From Sphingopyxis sp. BSN-002 (lineage in GTDB: Bacteria > Pseudomonadota > Alphaproteobacteria > Sphingomonadales > Sphingomonadaceae), in the NCBI RefSeq assembly GCF_022024275.1, contig NZ_CP091804.1:372001-436000 (forward strand): 64,000 nucleotides of DNA, given 5' to 3'. Positions 45,355-54,095 of this stretch are shown in pieces. Both the position numbers and the translations under genes were made by a program. Position 1 is the first letter of the stretch, and each line of letters begins with the position of its first letter. Below the pieces are notes generated by a model. It was not told the origin of the DNA and searched no databases. It saw only the letters and a list, made by a program, of their open reading frames with translations.

Positions 45355-46449
45355 ATGTCGATTTTGTACGACGAAGGGCAGGAAGCGATCGCGACCGAGT
45401 CGCGGCGAGCGCTCGAAGCGCGGATGAACAAGGACGACCTGCTGCCGCTACTGCAGTCGAGCGGGAAATATCACGACGGCTTCTGGGCCATGGCGAAGGA
45501 ACAGGGCTGGACCGCCCTTGCTCTTCCAGAGGAACATGGCGGGCTCGCGCTGGGCCTGGTCGAGCTGGGCCTTATCGCGCATCAGGCGGGTCGCACGCTG
45601 AGCGGCGCGCCGTTCCTCACCTCAAGCTTTGGCGTCGCCAAAGCCATCGAGCTTTACGGAAGCGACGCGCAAAAGGCGCGGTGGCTTCCCGCGCTGGCTG
45701 GCGGCGAAGCGATCGGTGCAGTCGCTTTTGCCTCGGGACCGGCCCCCCTGCCTGAGCAGCCTGTCGTCACGCTGACGGATGACCGGCTCGATGGGGTCGC
45801 AGCAGGCGTATCGGGCGGGTTGTTCGCTGACGTCGCGCTGGTTTTCGCCAATGGCCCCGGCATGCCGGTGCTTGCACTTGCCGATCTTTCGGGCGTCGGG
45901 CGGAGCGTGGTCGAAAGCTTCGACAACAGCCGGTGCATCGCCGATATAGCCTTTGCGGCGACGCCCGCCGAAACGTTGGTGGTCGGCGAAGCTGCACGAG
46001 CCGCCGCGCTTGGCATTCTCTCGCTGCAAGCGGTGGTAACCGCGCACGAACAGACGGGCGGCGCCGAAGCGCTGATGGAGGTCGCGCGCGACTATGCCGT
46101 GACGCGCAAGGCGTTCGGCCAGCCGATCGGCGCCTTTCAGTCGATCAAGCACCGGATCGCCGAACTTTATGGCCTCGTCGAACTGGCCCGCGCGAACTGC
46201 GTCCACGCCGCATCGCGCGAAGGCCAGCCCGATTTCATCACCGCTGCCGCCGCAGCACGGCTGTCCGCGACCGAAGCCTATGACACCGCGGCGCGCGACT
46301 GCGTCCAGATTCACGGCGGGATCGGCGTGACGTGGGAGATCGGGCTCCACCTCCACATGCGCCGTGCGCGCACGCTGGCGCTCGAACAGGGGAGCAGCCT
46401 CTTCTGGGAAGATGTGCTGGTCGACCGCCTCGCAGGAGAAGCCGCATGA
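45355..46449 (+). CDS. Acyl-CoA dehydrogenase family protein 2 (likely subunit of a heteromer)
   Basis: This 364-residue protein is shorter than usual and divergent. It ends with the conserved QIHGGIGVTWEIGLHLHMRR, in which the late Glu is the catalytic one in some families, and lacks a clear flavin loop signature. It overlaps the next acyl-CoA dehydrogenase by 4 bp. Adjacent 360/400-residue pairs of this type form two-gene heterotetramers in steroid and branched acyl-CoA catabolism of actinobacteria. I infer the same here. Confidence 0.85.
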   Translation: MSILYDEGQEAIATESRRALEARMNKDDLLPLLQSSGKYHDGFWAMAKEQGWTALALPEEHGGLALGLVELGLIAHQAGRTLSGAPFLTSSFGVAKAIELYGSDAQKARWLPALAGGEAIGAVAFASGPAPLPEQPVVTLTDDRLDGVAAGVSGGLFADVALVFANGPGMPVLALADLSGVGRSVVESFDNSRCIADIAFAATPAETLVVGEAARAAALGILSLQAVVTAHEQTGGAEALMEVARDYAVTRKAFGQPIGAFQSIKHRIAELYGLVELARANCVHAASREGQPDFITAAAAARLSATEAYDTAARDCVQIHGGIGVTWEIGLHLHMRRARTLALEQGSSLFWEDVLVDRLAGEAA

Positions 46450-47651
46450 GCGATCTCGAAGCCTGGCGCGCCAAGGCCGCAGCATGGTGCGAGTCCGTCG
46501 TCCCGCAATTCGGCAAGGCGGCACGAAAAGGCCTGACCGTCGAAGAGGATCTGGCACTCGGCCGCCGGTATCAGAGCGCAAAATTCGACGCGGGCTTTGC
46601 CGGCATCAACTGGCCGACCGAGCTGGGTGGCCAGGGCCTCGGTCATATCGAGAAGATCACGTTCGAAGCCGAGGAGATGAAGCACGGCTTCCCGAACGTC
46701 TATTTCGGCATTTCGCTCGGCATGCCGGTACCGGTCCTGATGCAGTTCGGCAGCGACCGGGAATTTGTGAAGGAGCGTGTCATAAAGGCGCTGAAGGGCG
46801 AGGAGATCTGGTGCCAGCTCTTCTCCGAACCCTCCGGCGGCACCGATCTCGCCGGCCTCCGTACCCGCGCCGAAACCGATGGAAACGGTTGGAAAATCAA
46901 CGGACAGAAGGTCTGGACCAGCTGGGCGCAATATAGCGACTATGGCGTCATCGTCGTGCGGACCGACCCGACCGTCGCCAAGCACAAGGGCCTCACCTAC
47001 TTCTGGGTCGATATGAAGGCGCCGGGCGTCACAGTGCGTCCGATCAAGCTGGCGGGTGGCGACAGCCATGTGAACGAAGTGTTCTTCGACGATGTGAAGA
47101 TCAGCGACGACCACCGCATGTCGCCCGTCGGCGGCGGCTTCGCGGTCGCGCTGACGACACTGATGATCGAACGCTATGTCGCGACCGACAGCGCCGGCTT
47201 CGGTCCGCACCTCGACCTGTTCGTCGATCTGGCGAAGGAACTCACCCTCAACGGCAAGCCGGCGATCGAGGATGGCCGTATCCGCCAGCAGATCGCGCGC
47301 AACTATGCGATGCGCGCCGGGCTGGACTCGATCAACCGTCGTGCACGGCTGATGATGCAGGCAGGGATGACGCCGGGGCCCGAGGGTTCGCTCAACAAGC
47401 TGGTCGCCGTGCGATCGCGCCAGAAGCTGTCAGAACTCGCGCTCGACCTGCAAGGCACCGATGCCTTCCTGTTCGACGAGCATCTCTCGCCCAAGGACGA
47501 CTGGGCGACGAGCTGGATCAACGCGCCGACCGGACGCATCGCCGGTGGATCCGACGAAACGCTGCTCAATACGATCGCCGAAAGGATCCTCGGGCTGCCG
47601 CAGGATCATCGCCCCGACAAGGGCGTGCCGTTCAACCAGATTCCAGCCTGA
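46446..47651 (+). CDS. Acyl-CoA dehydrogenase family protein 3 (partner of protein 2)
   Basis: This 401-residue protein begins DLEAWRAKAAAW and has INWPTELGGQG, LFSEPSGGTDLAGLRTRAE (flavin loop) and INGQKVWTSWAQYS, the pattern of the larger member of two-component acyl-CoA dehydrogenases. Its C-terminus has LNTIAERILGLPQDHR. The ATG at 46446 overlaps the upstream stop by 4 bp, so stoichiometric production with protein 2 is likely. The longer in-frame extension upstream is antisense-like readthrough of the neighbour. Confidence 0.87.
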   Translation: MSDLEAWRAKAAAWCESVVPQFGKAARKGLTVEEDLALGRRYQSAKFDAGFAGINWPTELGGQGLGHIEKITFEAEEMKHGFPNVYFGISLGMPVPVLMQFGSDREFVKERVIKALKGEEIWCQLFSEPSGGTDLAGLRTRAETDGNGWKINGQKVWTSWAQYSDYGVIVVRTDPTVAKHKGLTYFWVDMKAPGVTVRPIKLAGGDSHVNEVFFDDVKISDDHRMSPVGGGFAVALTTLMIERYVATDSAGFGPHLDLFVDLAKELTLNGKPAIEDGRIRQQIARNYAMRAGLDSINRRARLMMQAGMTPGPEGSLNKLVAVRSRQKLSELALDLQGTDAFLFDEHLSPKDDWATSWINAPTGRIAGGSDETLLNTIAERILGLPQDHRPDKGVPFNQIPA

Positions 47652-47662
47652 GGAGCCTCCCC

Positions 47663-48445
47663 ATGAAACTCGACCCGAATACGGCTGCCGTTGTCACCGG
47701 CGGTGCTTCCGGCCTTGGCCGCGCGACGGCCGAAGCGCTCGCCGCCGCCGGCGTGAAGGTGACGATCTTCGACATCAACGACACGCTGGGCGAGGAAGTC
47801 GCGCAGTCGATCGGCGGACTGTTCGTCCATGTCGACATCACCGACGAACAGTCGGTTCTCGACGGCTATGGCAAGGCACGCGCCGCTCATGGGCAGGAGC
47901 GCGTCTGCGTCCATTGCGCAATGACCTCGCGCCGCGGCAAGACGCTCGCTTACGACAAAGAAGCGGGCGGGTACCGCCGCACGCCGACAGCCGACTACGC
48001 CTATGGCGTCGAAGGCATCCTGACCGCGAGCTACCGCGTCGCGTCGATCTCGGCCGAAGGCATGGCGACGCTCCCCGAGCTGGAGGACGGCGAGCGCGGC
48101 GCGATCGTGCTGACGGCCTCGGTCGCGGCGCAGGACGGCCAGATCGGGCAGGTGATCTACGGTTCGGCGAAAGCGGGCGTGAACGGCCTTGTCCTGCCGA
48201 TGGCGCGCGACCTGATGGACCTTGGCATCCGCGTCAATTCGATCATGCCCGGCGTGTTCGGAACGCCGCTGCTCAACAATATGAACCCGAAGGTGAAGGA
48301 GAGCCTCGAGGCGTCGGTCCCCTTCCCCAAGCGGCTCGGCAAGGCCGAGGAATATGCCAGCCTCGCCATGGAAATGGTGCGTAACACCTATTTCAACGGC
48401 CAGGCCGTCCGCCTCGACGGCGCCATCCGCATGGCCCCCCGTTAA
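47663..48445 (+). CDS. SDR-family 3-hydroxyacyl-CoA dehydrogenase-like protein
   Basis: This 260-residue SDR has VVTGGASGLGRATAEAL near residue 12, an HADH type 2-like architecture and the catalytic Tyr-x3-Lys in VIYGSAKAGVN. By position, between acyl-CoA dehydrogenases and thiolase, it is likely to oxidise a 3-hydroxyacyl-CoA. It starts 11 bases after the preceding stop with GAGGAGCC upstream. Confidence 0.87.
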   Translation: MKLDPNTAAVVTGGASGLGRATAEALAAAGVKVTIFDINDTLGEEVAQSIGGLFVHVDITDEQSVLDGYGKARAAHGQERVCVHCAMTSRRGKTLAYDKEAGGYRRTPTADYAYGVEGILTASYRVASISAEGMATLPELEDGERGAIVLTASVAAQDGQIGQVIYGSAKAGVNGLVLPMARDLMDLGIRVNSIMPGVFGTPLLNNMNPKVKESLEASVPFPKRLGKAEEYASLAMEMVRNTYFNGQAVRLDGAIRMAPR

Positions 48446-48511
48446 GCTCCCCGACGACCCGCTTTTCAATCGACCTACGATCTTCGAAAGTCTCCACGAA
48501 AGGAACCTTCC

Positions 48512-49762
48512 ATGGCTGAAGCCTACATCATCGACGCCGTCCGCACCCCGCGCGGGATCGGAAAGCCCGGAAAAGGCGCGCTCTCGCATCTGCACCCCCA
48601 GCACCTCGCGGCGACCGTGCTCGGCGCGATCCGCGATCGCAACAACCTCAACACCGCGACCGTCGACGACATCGTCTGGTCGACCTCCTCGCAGAACGGC
48701 AAGCAGGGCGGCGATCTCGGCCGCATGGCGGCGCTTTCGGCGGGTTATGATATCAAGGCCAGTGGCACGACGCTCGACCGCTTCTGCGGCGGCGGCATCA
48801 GCGTCGTGAACTTCGCGGCAGCGACCGTCATGAGCGGCATGGAAGATTGCGTCATCGCCGGCGGGACCGAGATGATGAGCTACACCAGCGCCTATGCCGC
48901 CGAACAGGCCAACGCCGGCCTGCCGCCGCGCCTGATGGGTTCGGGTCACGAGGCACTCGACGAACTGCATCCGCAATCGAACCAGGGTGTTTGCGGCGAC
49001 GCGATCGCGACGATCGAAGGCATCAGCCGCGAAGCTCTCGACGCGCTGGCGCTCGTCAGCCAGCAGCGCGCCGACCGCGCCATCAAGGAAGGCCGTTTCG
49101 CCAAGTCGGTCGTGCCGGTGCTCAATCCCGACGGCAGCGTCGCACTTGACCGGGAAGAATTCCCGCGGCCCGAAACGACCGCCGAAGGCCTTGCCTCGCT
49201 CAAGCCGAGCTTCGCGGCGCTCGCCGACTTCGACCTCGGTGGCGGCGTCACCTTCCGCAAGCAGATCAACCGCCGCTATCCCGACCTCGAAATCCAGCAC
49301 TTCCACCATGCCGGCAATTCGTCGGGTGTGGTCGACGGAGCGGCGGCGGTACTGCTGACCTCGAAGGAATATGCCGAGAAGAACGGGCTGAAGCCGCGCG
49401 CACGCATCGTTGCCTATGCCAATATCGGCGACGACCCGACGCTGATGCTGAATGCTCCGGTTCCCGCAGCGAAGAAGGTTCTTGAAAAGGCGGGCTTGAC
49501 CAAGGACGACATCGACGTCTGGGAAATCAACGAGGCTTTCTCGGTCGTCGCAGAGAAGTTCATCCGCGATCTCGATCTCGATCGCGAGAAGGTGAATATC
49601 AACGGCGGCTCGATGGCGCTCGGCCATCCGATCGGCGCGACGGGTTCGATCCTGATCGGTACAGCGCTCGACGAACTCGAGCGTTCGGGCGGTCGCTACG
49701 GCCTCGTCACCATGTGCGCCGCGGGCGGCATGGCGCCGGCGATCATCATCGAGCGTGTCTGA
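48512..49762 (+). CDS. Acetyl-CoA C-acyltransferase (thiolase)
   Basis: This 416-residue thiolase cleaves 3-ketoacyl-CoA with CoA. Cys92 in DRFCGGG is the nucleophile; HHAGNSSGVVDGAA, NEAFSVV, GGSMALGHPIGATGS with the catalytic His, and MCAAGGMAPA with the second Cys complete the family set. It ends the island's first transcript. PhoX-like gene is convergent with it. The preceding 66-bp gap has GAAAGGAACC as ribosome site. Confidence 0.92.
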   Translation: MAEAYIIDAVRTPRGIGKPGKGALSHLHPQHLAATVLGAIRDRNNLNTATVDDIVWSTSSQNGKQGGDLGRMAALSAGYDIKASGTTLDRFCGGGISVVNFAAATVMSGMEDCVIAGGTEMMSYTSAYAAEQANAGLPPRLMGSGHEALDELHPQSNQGVCGDAIATIEGISREALDALALVSQQRADRAIKEGRFAKSVVPVLNPDGSVALDREEFPRPETTAEGLASLKPSFAALADFDLGGGVTFRKQINRRYPDLEIQHFHHAGNSSGVVDGAAAVLLTSKEYAEKNGLKPRARIVAYANIGDDPTLMLNAPVPAAKKVLEKAGLTKDDIDVWEINEAFSVVAEKFIRDLDLDREKVNINGGSMALGHPIGATGSILIGTALDELERSGGRYGLVTMCAAGGMAPAIIIERV

Positions 49763-49772
49763 TCGCGTTCCC

Positions 49773-51143
49773 TCAGAACGGCCCGCGCACGGCGATCGTC
49801 CGTGCCGGGCTGTAGAGATTGAGGAACATCGTCTTGCCGTCGGGCGCGAAGCACACGCCCGAAACCTTGGTCGCGGCCGTCACCCGGGCGAAGGGATAAA
49901 CCTTTCCGTCCGGCGTGACCCCGCGCAGCCAGTTGTCAGGCCGGGCGCCGCGCCGGTCTTCGCAGACAATCAGGTCGCCGTTGGGCGCGACGGTCAGATT
50001 GTCGCCGAAGCTGAAATGCTCGGGCTCGGTCGTTTCGACGAACAGTTGCAGCCTCCCCGGCTGCGCCGCCTCGCTTGCCGCTCCTTCGACCGGCGACGGG
50101 CGGTAACGCATGATCTGGCCGCGCCGCGCCGGACCGCCCGAGGTGCAGGTGAAATAGATTTCGCCCTCGCCGCCATGCACCCCCTCGCCGCGCGCGAAGA
50201 TCGCCGCGCCGCTGCGCGCCCCGCGCTTGCGAAGATCGTCCTTCGGGCTTTCGACGTCGTCAAGGTCGATCCAGCGGGCATCATGCCACTCGCCGGTCGC
50301 CAGCGTTTTGCCCGACCAGTTGCGCGTGTCGGCCAGCGATTGATCCACCAGCGCCAGTGCCTGCAGGCGCCCGCCCGTGCGAAGCTGTCCCGGCACCGCA
50401 GGCAGAAAGCGATAGAAGAGGCTGTCCTGCCGGTCTTCGGTCATATAGATCGCACCGCTTCCGGGGTCGCAAATTGCCGCTTCGTGATTGAACCGGCCCA
50501 TCGCGCGGATCGGCTCGGCCGCCACGAGGCGACCGGGCGCAACCGGCATCTCGAACACCCATCCGTGGTCCTGACCGTGCCGGCTGCCGGCGCGCGAGAC
50601 ATCTTCCTCGCAGCTCAACCAGCTGCCCCACGGAGTCATGCCGCCTGCGCAGTTGCGGATCGTCCCGACCAGCGAGAGATATTGTTCCTCGACCCCAAGC
50701 GTCGCGGGATCGAGGATCAGTGTCGACACGCCGCCCGGCAGCGCCTCGCCATTGCCGCCGCGAAGACAGTCGAACGCTGCCGCGGCGCCGCTGGTGCCGA
50801 CCGCGCAGGCGCCATGGTCGAGTTCGTCGGCGCCCAGTTCGTGATTGCGCATCAGGCACAGCCGCCCGTCGGGCAGCACGGTGCAGCCCATGCCGTCGGC
50901 ACTGTTGGGCACCTTGTGCCCGTCGCTCATCGCCTGACCATATTGCGAAACAATCCGGTACGAAAAGCCCGGTGGCAGGTCGAGGATGCGCGCCGGATCG
51001 GGGACCGGCGTACCGAACCCCTGCCCTTCGGCGAGCATCGAGGCGGAGACATGACGGCTGTGAAGCGCGAGACCGGCAAAGGCGGCGGCCATCAGGCCCC
51101 TGGCGAAACCGCGGCGGTCGAGTGCGATAGGTCCCCGTTCCAT
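49773..51143 (-). CDS. Tat-exported PhoX/DUF839-like protein
   Basis: This 456-residue protein has a Tat signal (LDRRGFARGLMAAAFAGLAL near residues 8-27) and the DUF839/PhoX beta-propeller features: GMGCTVLPDGRLCLMRNHEL, TPWGSWLSCEED, and NHEAAICDPGSGAIYMTED, which supply the calcium/iron ligands of PhoX phosphatases. It probably folds in the cytoplasm with its metals and is exported to the periplasm. It may be an alkaline phosphatase; its neighbours do not clarify this. ATG 51143 is chosen; the upstream extension is not hydrophobic. It interrupts the acyl-CoA island. Confidence 0.82.
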   Translation of the reverse strand: MERGPIALDRRGFARGLMAAAFAGLALHSRHVSASMLAEGQGFGTPVPDPARILDLPPGFSYRIVSQYGQAMSDGHKVPNSADGMGCTVLPDGRLCLMRNHELGADELDHGACAVGTSGAAAAFDCLRGGNGEALPGGVSTLILDPATLGVEEQYLSLVGTIRNCAGGMTPWGSWLSCEEDVSRAGSRHGQDHGWVFEMPVAPGRLVAAEPIRAMGRFNHEAAICDPGSGAIYMTEDRQDSLFYRFLPAVPGQLRTGGRLQALALVDQSLADTRNWSGKTLATGEWHDARWIDLDDVESPKDDLRKRGARSGAAIFARGEGVHGGEGEIYFTCTSGGPARRGQIMRYRPSPVEGAASEAAQPGRLQLFVETTEPEHFSFGDNLTVAPNGDLIVCEDRRGARPDNWLRGVTPDGKVYPFARVTAATKVSGVCFAPDGKTMFLNLYSPARTIAVRGPF

Positions 51144-51271
51144 GACGGCCCGATAGGCGCGCGGGGTGACAGGCCGACTGCAATAGTCTGACAGTTCGGG
51201 GACAGTTTGAAGTTTACCGGCACATAAGTGCAACATTCGAAGAGGCCCTGAGGGGCATAGGGAGACAAGAC

Positions 51272-52402
51272 ATGGCAGGACCGCTGACGGGCATTCGCAT
51301 CATCGAATTCGCGGGGATCGGCCCCGGTCCTTTCTGCGGCATGATGCTGGCCGACCATGGCGCCGAGGTGATCCGCATCGATCGACCCGGCGGCTTCATG
51401 GATCCGCGCGATCCGCTGTCACGCAACCGCACCTCGATCTCGCTCGACATGAAGAATCCCGAGGCCGTGCAGATCGCGCGCGACCTCTGCAAAAGCGCCG
51501 ACGGCATCATCGAGGGTTACCGTCCCGGCGTGATGGAACGCCTCGGCCTTGGCCCCGAGGTGCTGCTCGCCGACAATCCGAAGCTCGTGTACGGCCGCAT
51601 GACCGGCTGGGGGCAGTTCGGTCCTTATTCGCAGGCCGCGGGTCACGACATCAACTATATCGCGCTTTCGGGCGTGCTGCACACCGTCGGGCGCGCAGGT
51701 GAAAAGCCGCTGCCGCCGGTCAACTATGTCGGCGACTTCGGCGGTGGCGGCATGATGCTCGCCTTCGGCATGTCGAGCGCGCTGGTTCACGCCGCCAGGA
51801 CGGGCGAAGGTCAGGTGATCGATTGCGCGATGACCGACGGCTCGGCGTTGCTCGCCGGCATGACCTGGGGCTTCCTCGCTGCGGGTCGCATCAAGGACGA
51901 GCCCGGTGTCAACATGCTCGATACCGGTGCCCATTTCTACGACACCTACACCTGCTCGGACGGCAAGTTCATCTCAATCGGGTCGATCGAGCCGCAATTC
52001 TATGCGCTGCTGCGTGAGAAGACCGGGCTCGACAAGGATCCGTCCTTCGACCCGCAAATGGACCCGTCGCAATGGGGGCCGCTCAAGGACAAGCTCACCG
52101 CGCTGTTCGCAACGAAAACCCGCGACGAATGGTGTGCGCTCATGGAAATGACAGATGTTTGCTTTGCGCCGGTCCTGTCGCTGACCGAAGCCCCGCAGCA
52201 TCCGCATAACGTCGCGCGCGAGACCTTCCTGACGGTTGGCGGCGCTATCCAGCCCGCACCGGCACCGCGCTATTCGGCAACGTCGAACGATGTGCCCCGC
52301 CCGGCCCCCGCTGTGGGCGCAGACGGGGATGCCGTTCTCGCTACCCTCGGATATGACGCAGGCCGGATCGCAGCCTTGCGCGAAGGTGGCGCGGTTCGCT
52401 GA
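51272..52402 (+). CDS. Alpha-methylacyl-CoA racemase (CaiB/BaiF family)
   Basis: This 376-residue family III CoA-transferase-fold protein carries the racemase residues His125 (AGHDINY), Asp155 (VGDFGGGG) and Glu241 (GSIEPQF), in the positions used by the mycobacterial enzyme MCR. It also has IDRPGG and the family's [11 protein letters not shown]. It would convert (2R)- into (2S)-2-methylacyl-CoA so that branched chains can enter beta-oxidation. ATG follows AGGGAGACAAGAC. It is the strongest clue that the island handles methyl-branched acyl-CoA. Confidence 0.88.
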   Translation: MAGPLTGIRIIEFAGIGPGPFCGMMLADHGAEVIRIDRPGGFMDPRDPLSRNRTSISLDMKNPEAVQIARDLCKSADGIIEGYRPGVMERLGLGPEVLLADNPKLVYGRMTGWGQFGPYSQAAGHDINYIALSGVLHTVGRAGEKPLPPVNYVGDFGGGGMMLAFGMSSALVHAARTGEGQVIDCAMTDGSALLAGMTWGFLAAGRIKDEPGVNMLDTGAHFYDTYTCSDGKFISIGSIEPQFYALLREKTGLDKDPSFDPQMDPSQWGPLKDKLTALFATKTRDEWCALMEMTDVCFAPVLSLTEAPQHPHNVARETFLTVGGAIQPAPAPRYSATSNDVPRPAPAVGADGDAVLATLGYDAGRIAALREGGAVR

Positions 52403-52506
52403 TATGGCTTGAGACAACCGGGCGCCGGAGCGCGTCCGGTCGTCATCCTTGGCTTGCAACCATGATCCGCGAGGCATAGCCTGCCCGCGAAACAGGAGAG
52501 ATTTTG

Positions 52507-53310
52507 ATGGGCGAGTTTCTGAGTGTCGAGCGGCGGGGCAAGATCGCGATCCTGACGATGATCAAGCCCGAGAGCATGAACGCGATCGGCACCCACGAGG
52601 ATTGCCAGGACATCATCGAAACGCTCCGCGCGCTCGGCGACGACCGCAGCGTCAGCGCGATCATCCTGACCGGCAGCGGCAAGGCGTTCAGCGCCGGCGG
52701 GAACCTCAAAGGCATGAAGGATCGTCAGGGCATCGGCGTGCTCGACCAGCCCGACTCCACCCGCAGCAATTACCGCAAGGGCGTGCAGGCGGTGATCCGC
52801 GCGCTGATGGACTGCGAAGTCCCGATGATCGCCGCGGTCAACGGTCACGCCATCGGGCTTGGTTGCGACCTCGCCTGCACCTGCGACATCCGTATTGCGG
52901 CCGAGAGCGCCAAGTTCGCGTGCAGCTTCATCAAGGTCGGGATCGTCCCGGGCGATGGCGGGGCATGGCTGCTCCAGAAGGTGCTGGGTTATCCCCGTGC
53001 AGCCGAACTGTTCCTGACCGGCGACCGGTTCGATGCCGCGACGGCGAAGGAATACGGACTGGTCACCGACGTCGTACCTGACGGCGAACTGCTCGACCGC
53101 GCAATCGCCATCGCCGAACGCATCGTCTGCAACCCGCCGCGCGCACTGCGCCTCACGAAGCGCCTGCTCCGCGAAGCGCAACACAGCAGGATGAGTGACA
53201 TCCTCGAACTCAGTGCCGCCTATCAGGCGATCGTCCACGAAACCGCCGACAACCGGGAGGCGATCAACGCCTTTGTCGAGAAGCGGGATCCGGTGTTTAC
53301 AGGAGACTGA
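52507..53310 (+). CDS. Enoyl-CoA hydratase/isomerase (crotonase fold)
   Basis: This 267-residue crotonase has SAGGNLKGMKD for the oxyanion hole and HAIGLGCDLACTCDIRIA for the second. It likely hydrates the enoyl-CoA made by the acyl-CoA dehydrogenases. ATG 52507 follows AGGAGA; the TTG just before is not needed. It and the racemase are 104 bp apart; no terminator is seen, so they may share a transcript with the phosphatase gene. Confidence 0.9.
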   Translation: MGEFLSVERRGKIAILTMIKPESMNAIGTHEDCQDIIETLRALGDDRSVSAIILTGSGKAFSAGGNLKGMKDRQGIGVLDQPDSTRSNYRKGVQAVIRALMDCEVPMIAAVNGHAIGLGCDLACTCDIRIAAESAKFACSFIKVGIVPGDGGAWLLQKVLGYPRAAELFLTGDRFDAATAKEYGLVTDVVPDGELLDRAIAIAERIVCNPPRALRLTKRLLREAQHSRMSDILELSAAYQAIVHETADNREAINAFVEKRDPVFTGD

Positions 53311-53312
53311 TC

Positions 53313-54092
53313 ATGCTCGCCGAGCGCGTCCTGCCCCTGTCGGGTATCCACAATTTCCGCGACTATGGCGGCTATGCCGTCGAGGGTGGCGGGCGATTGC
53401 GCGATGCGACGCTGTGGCGTTCGGCGCACCATGAGGCGGCGAGCGACGAGGATCTGGTCGCGCTCGACGCGCTGGGCCTCGAAACCGTGATCGACCTGCG
53501 CGGCGACGACGAACGCGAGATCCATCCCTGCCGTCGATCGGAGAATTTCTCCGCCCGGGTGCTGTTTGCCGGCGGGATCACTGCCGGCCTTGCTCCACAT
53601 CTGCAGGCCGCAGGCGGGGCGATCGACGGCGAGACGGCGCGGTCACGGATGATCGATACCTATGCCGGCATGCCATATCGGCCCGCGCTGGTTGCAACGC
53701 TGCGGCTCTATCTCGCCGCGCTGGCCGAATATGACGCGCCAAGCCTTGTCCATTGCGTCGCAGGAAAGGACCGCACCGGCTTTGCCGTCGCGATCGTCCA
53801 TCGGCTGCTTGGCGTCCATGAGGACGATCTGATGCAGGACTATCTGCTCACAAACACGGCGGGCAAGATCGACGAGCGGATCGCGCAGGGAGCCGCAAGC
53901 ATTCGCGCGCGCCATGGGGGCGACATCAGCGACGATGCGATCCGTGCGCTGATGTCGGTCAATCCGGCGTATCTGGACGCCGCGCTCGCGACCGTGCGGC
54001 GGGACCATGGTGACATCCCGACCTATGCGGAGGCAGTGCTCAACCTGACGCCGAGGATGCGCGAAGCAATGGTCGACAGGTTGGTGATCTAG
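53313..54092 (+). CDS. Tyrosine-phosphatase-like protein (Y_phosphatase3 family)
   Basis: This 259-residue protein has NFRDYGGYAV at the start, IDLRGDDERE, and the active-site loop HCVAGKDRTG with nucleophile Cys148 and Arg154. That is the tyrosine phosphatase family PF13350, whose members act on phosphotyrosine or phosphoinositides. It starts 2 bases after the enoyl-CoA hydratase stop, so it is coupled to the acyl-CoA genes for reasons unknown. The amidohydrolase gene is convergent 3 bases on. Confidence 0.85.
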   Translation: MLAERVLPLSGIHNFRDYGGYAVEGGGRLRDATLWRSAHHEAASDEDLVALDALGLETVIDLRGDDEREIHPCRRSENFSARVLFAGGITAGLAPHLQAAGGAIDGETARSRMIDTYAGMPYRPALVATLRLYLAALAEYDAPSLVHCVAGKDRTGFAVAIVHRLLGVHEDDLMQDYLLTNTAGKIDERIAQGAASIRARHGGDISDDAIRALMSVNPAYLDAALATVRRDHGDIPTYAEAVLNLTPRMREAMVDRLVI

Positions 54093-54095
54093 AAC

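Noticed and set aside
47606..49627. 673-residue minus-strand open frame
   Set aside because: Antisense to the SDR and thiolase genes, both of which have complete active sites.
51207..51222. TTGAAGTTTACCGGCA upstream of the racemase gene, resembling the left arm of the operator
   Set aside because: Eleven of 16 bases agree with copy 3 but the right arm is lost; too weak to count as a fourth site without genome statistics.
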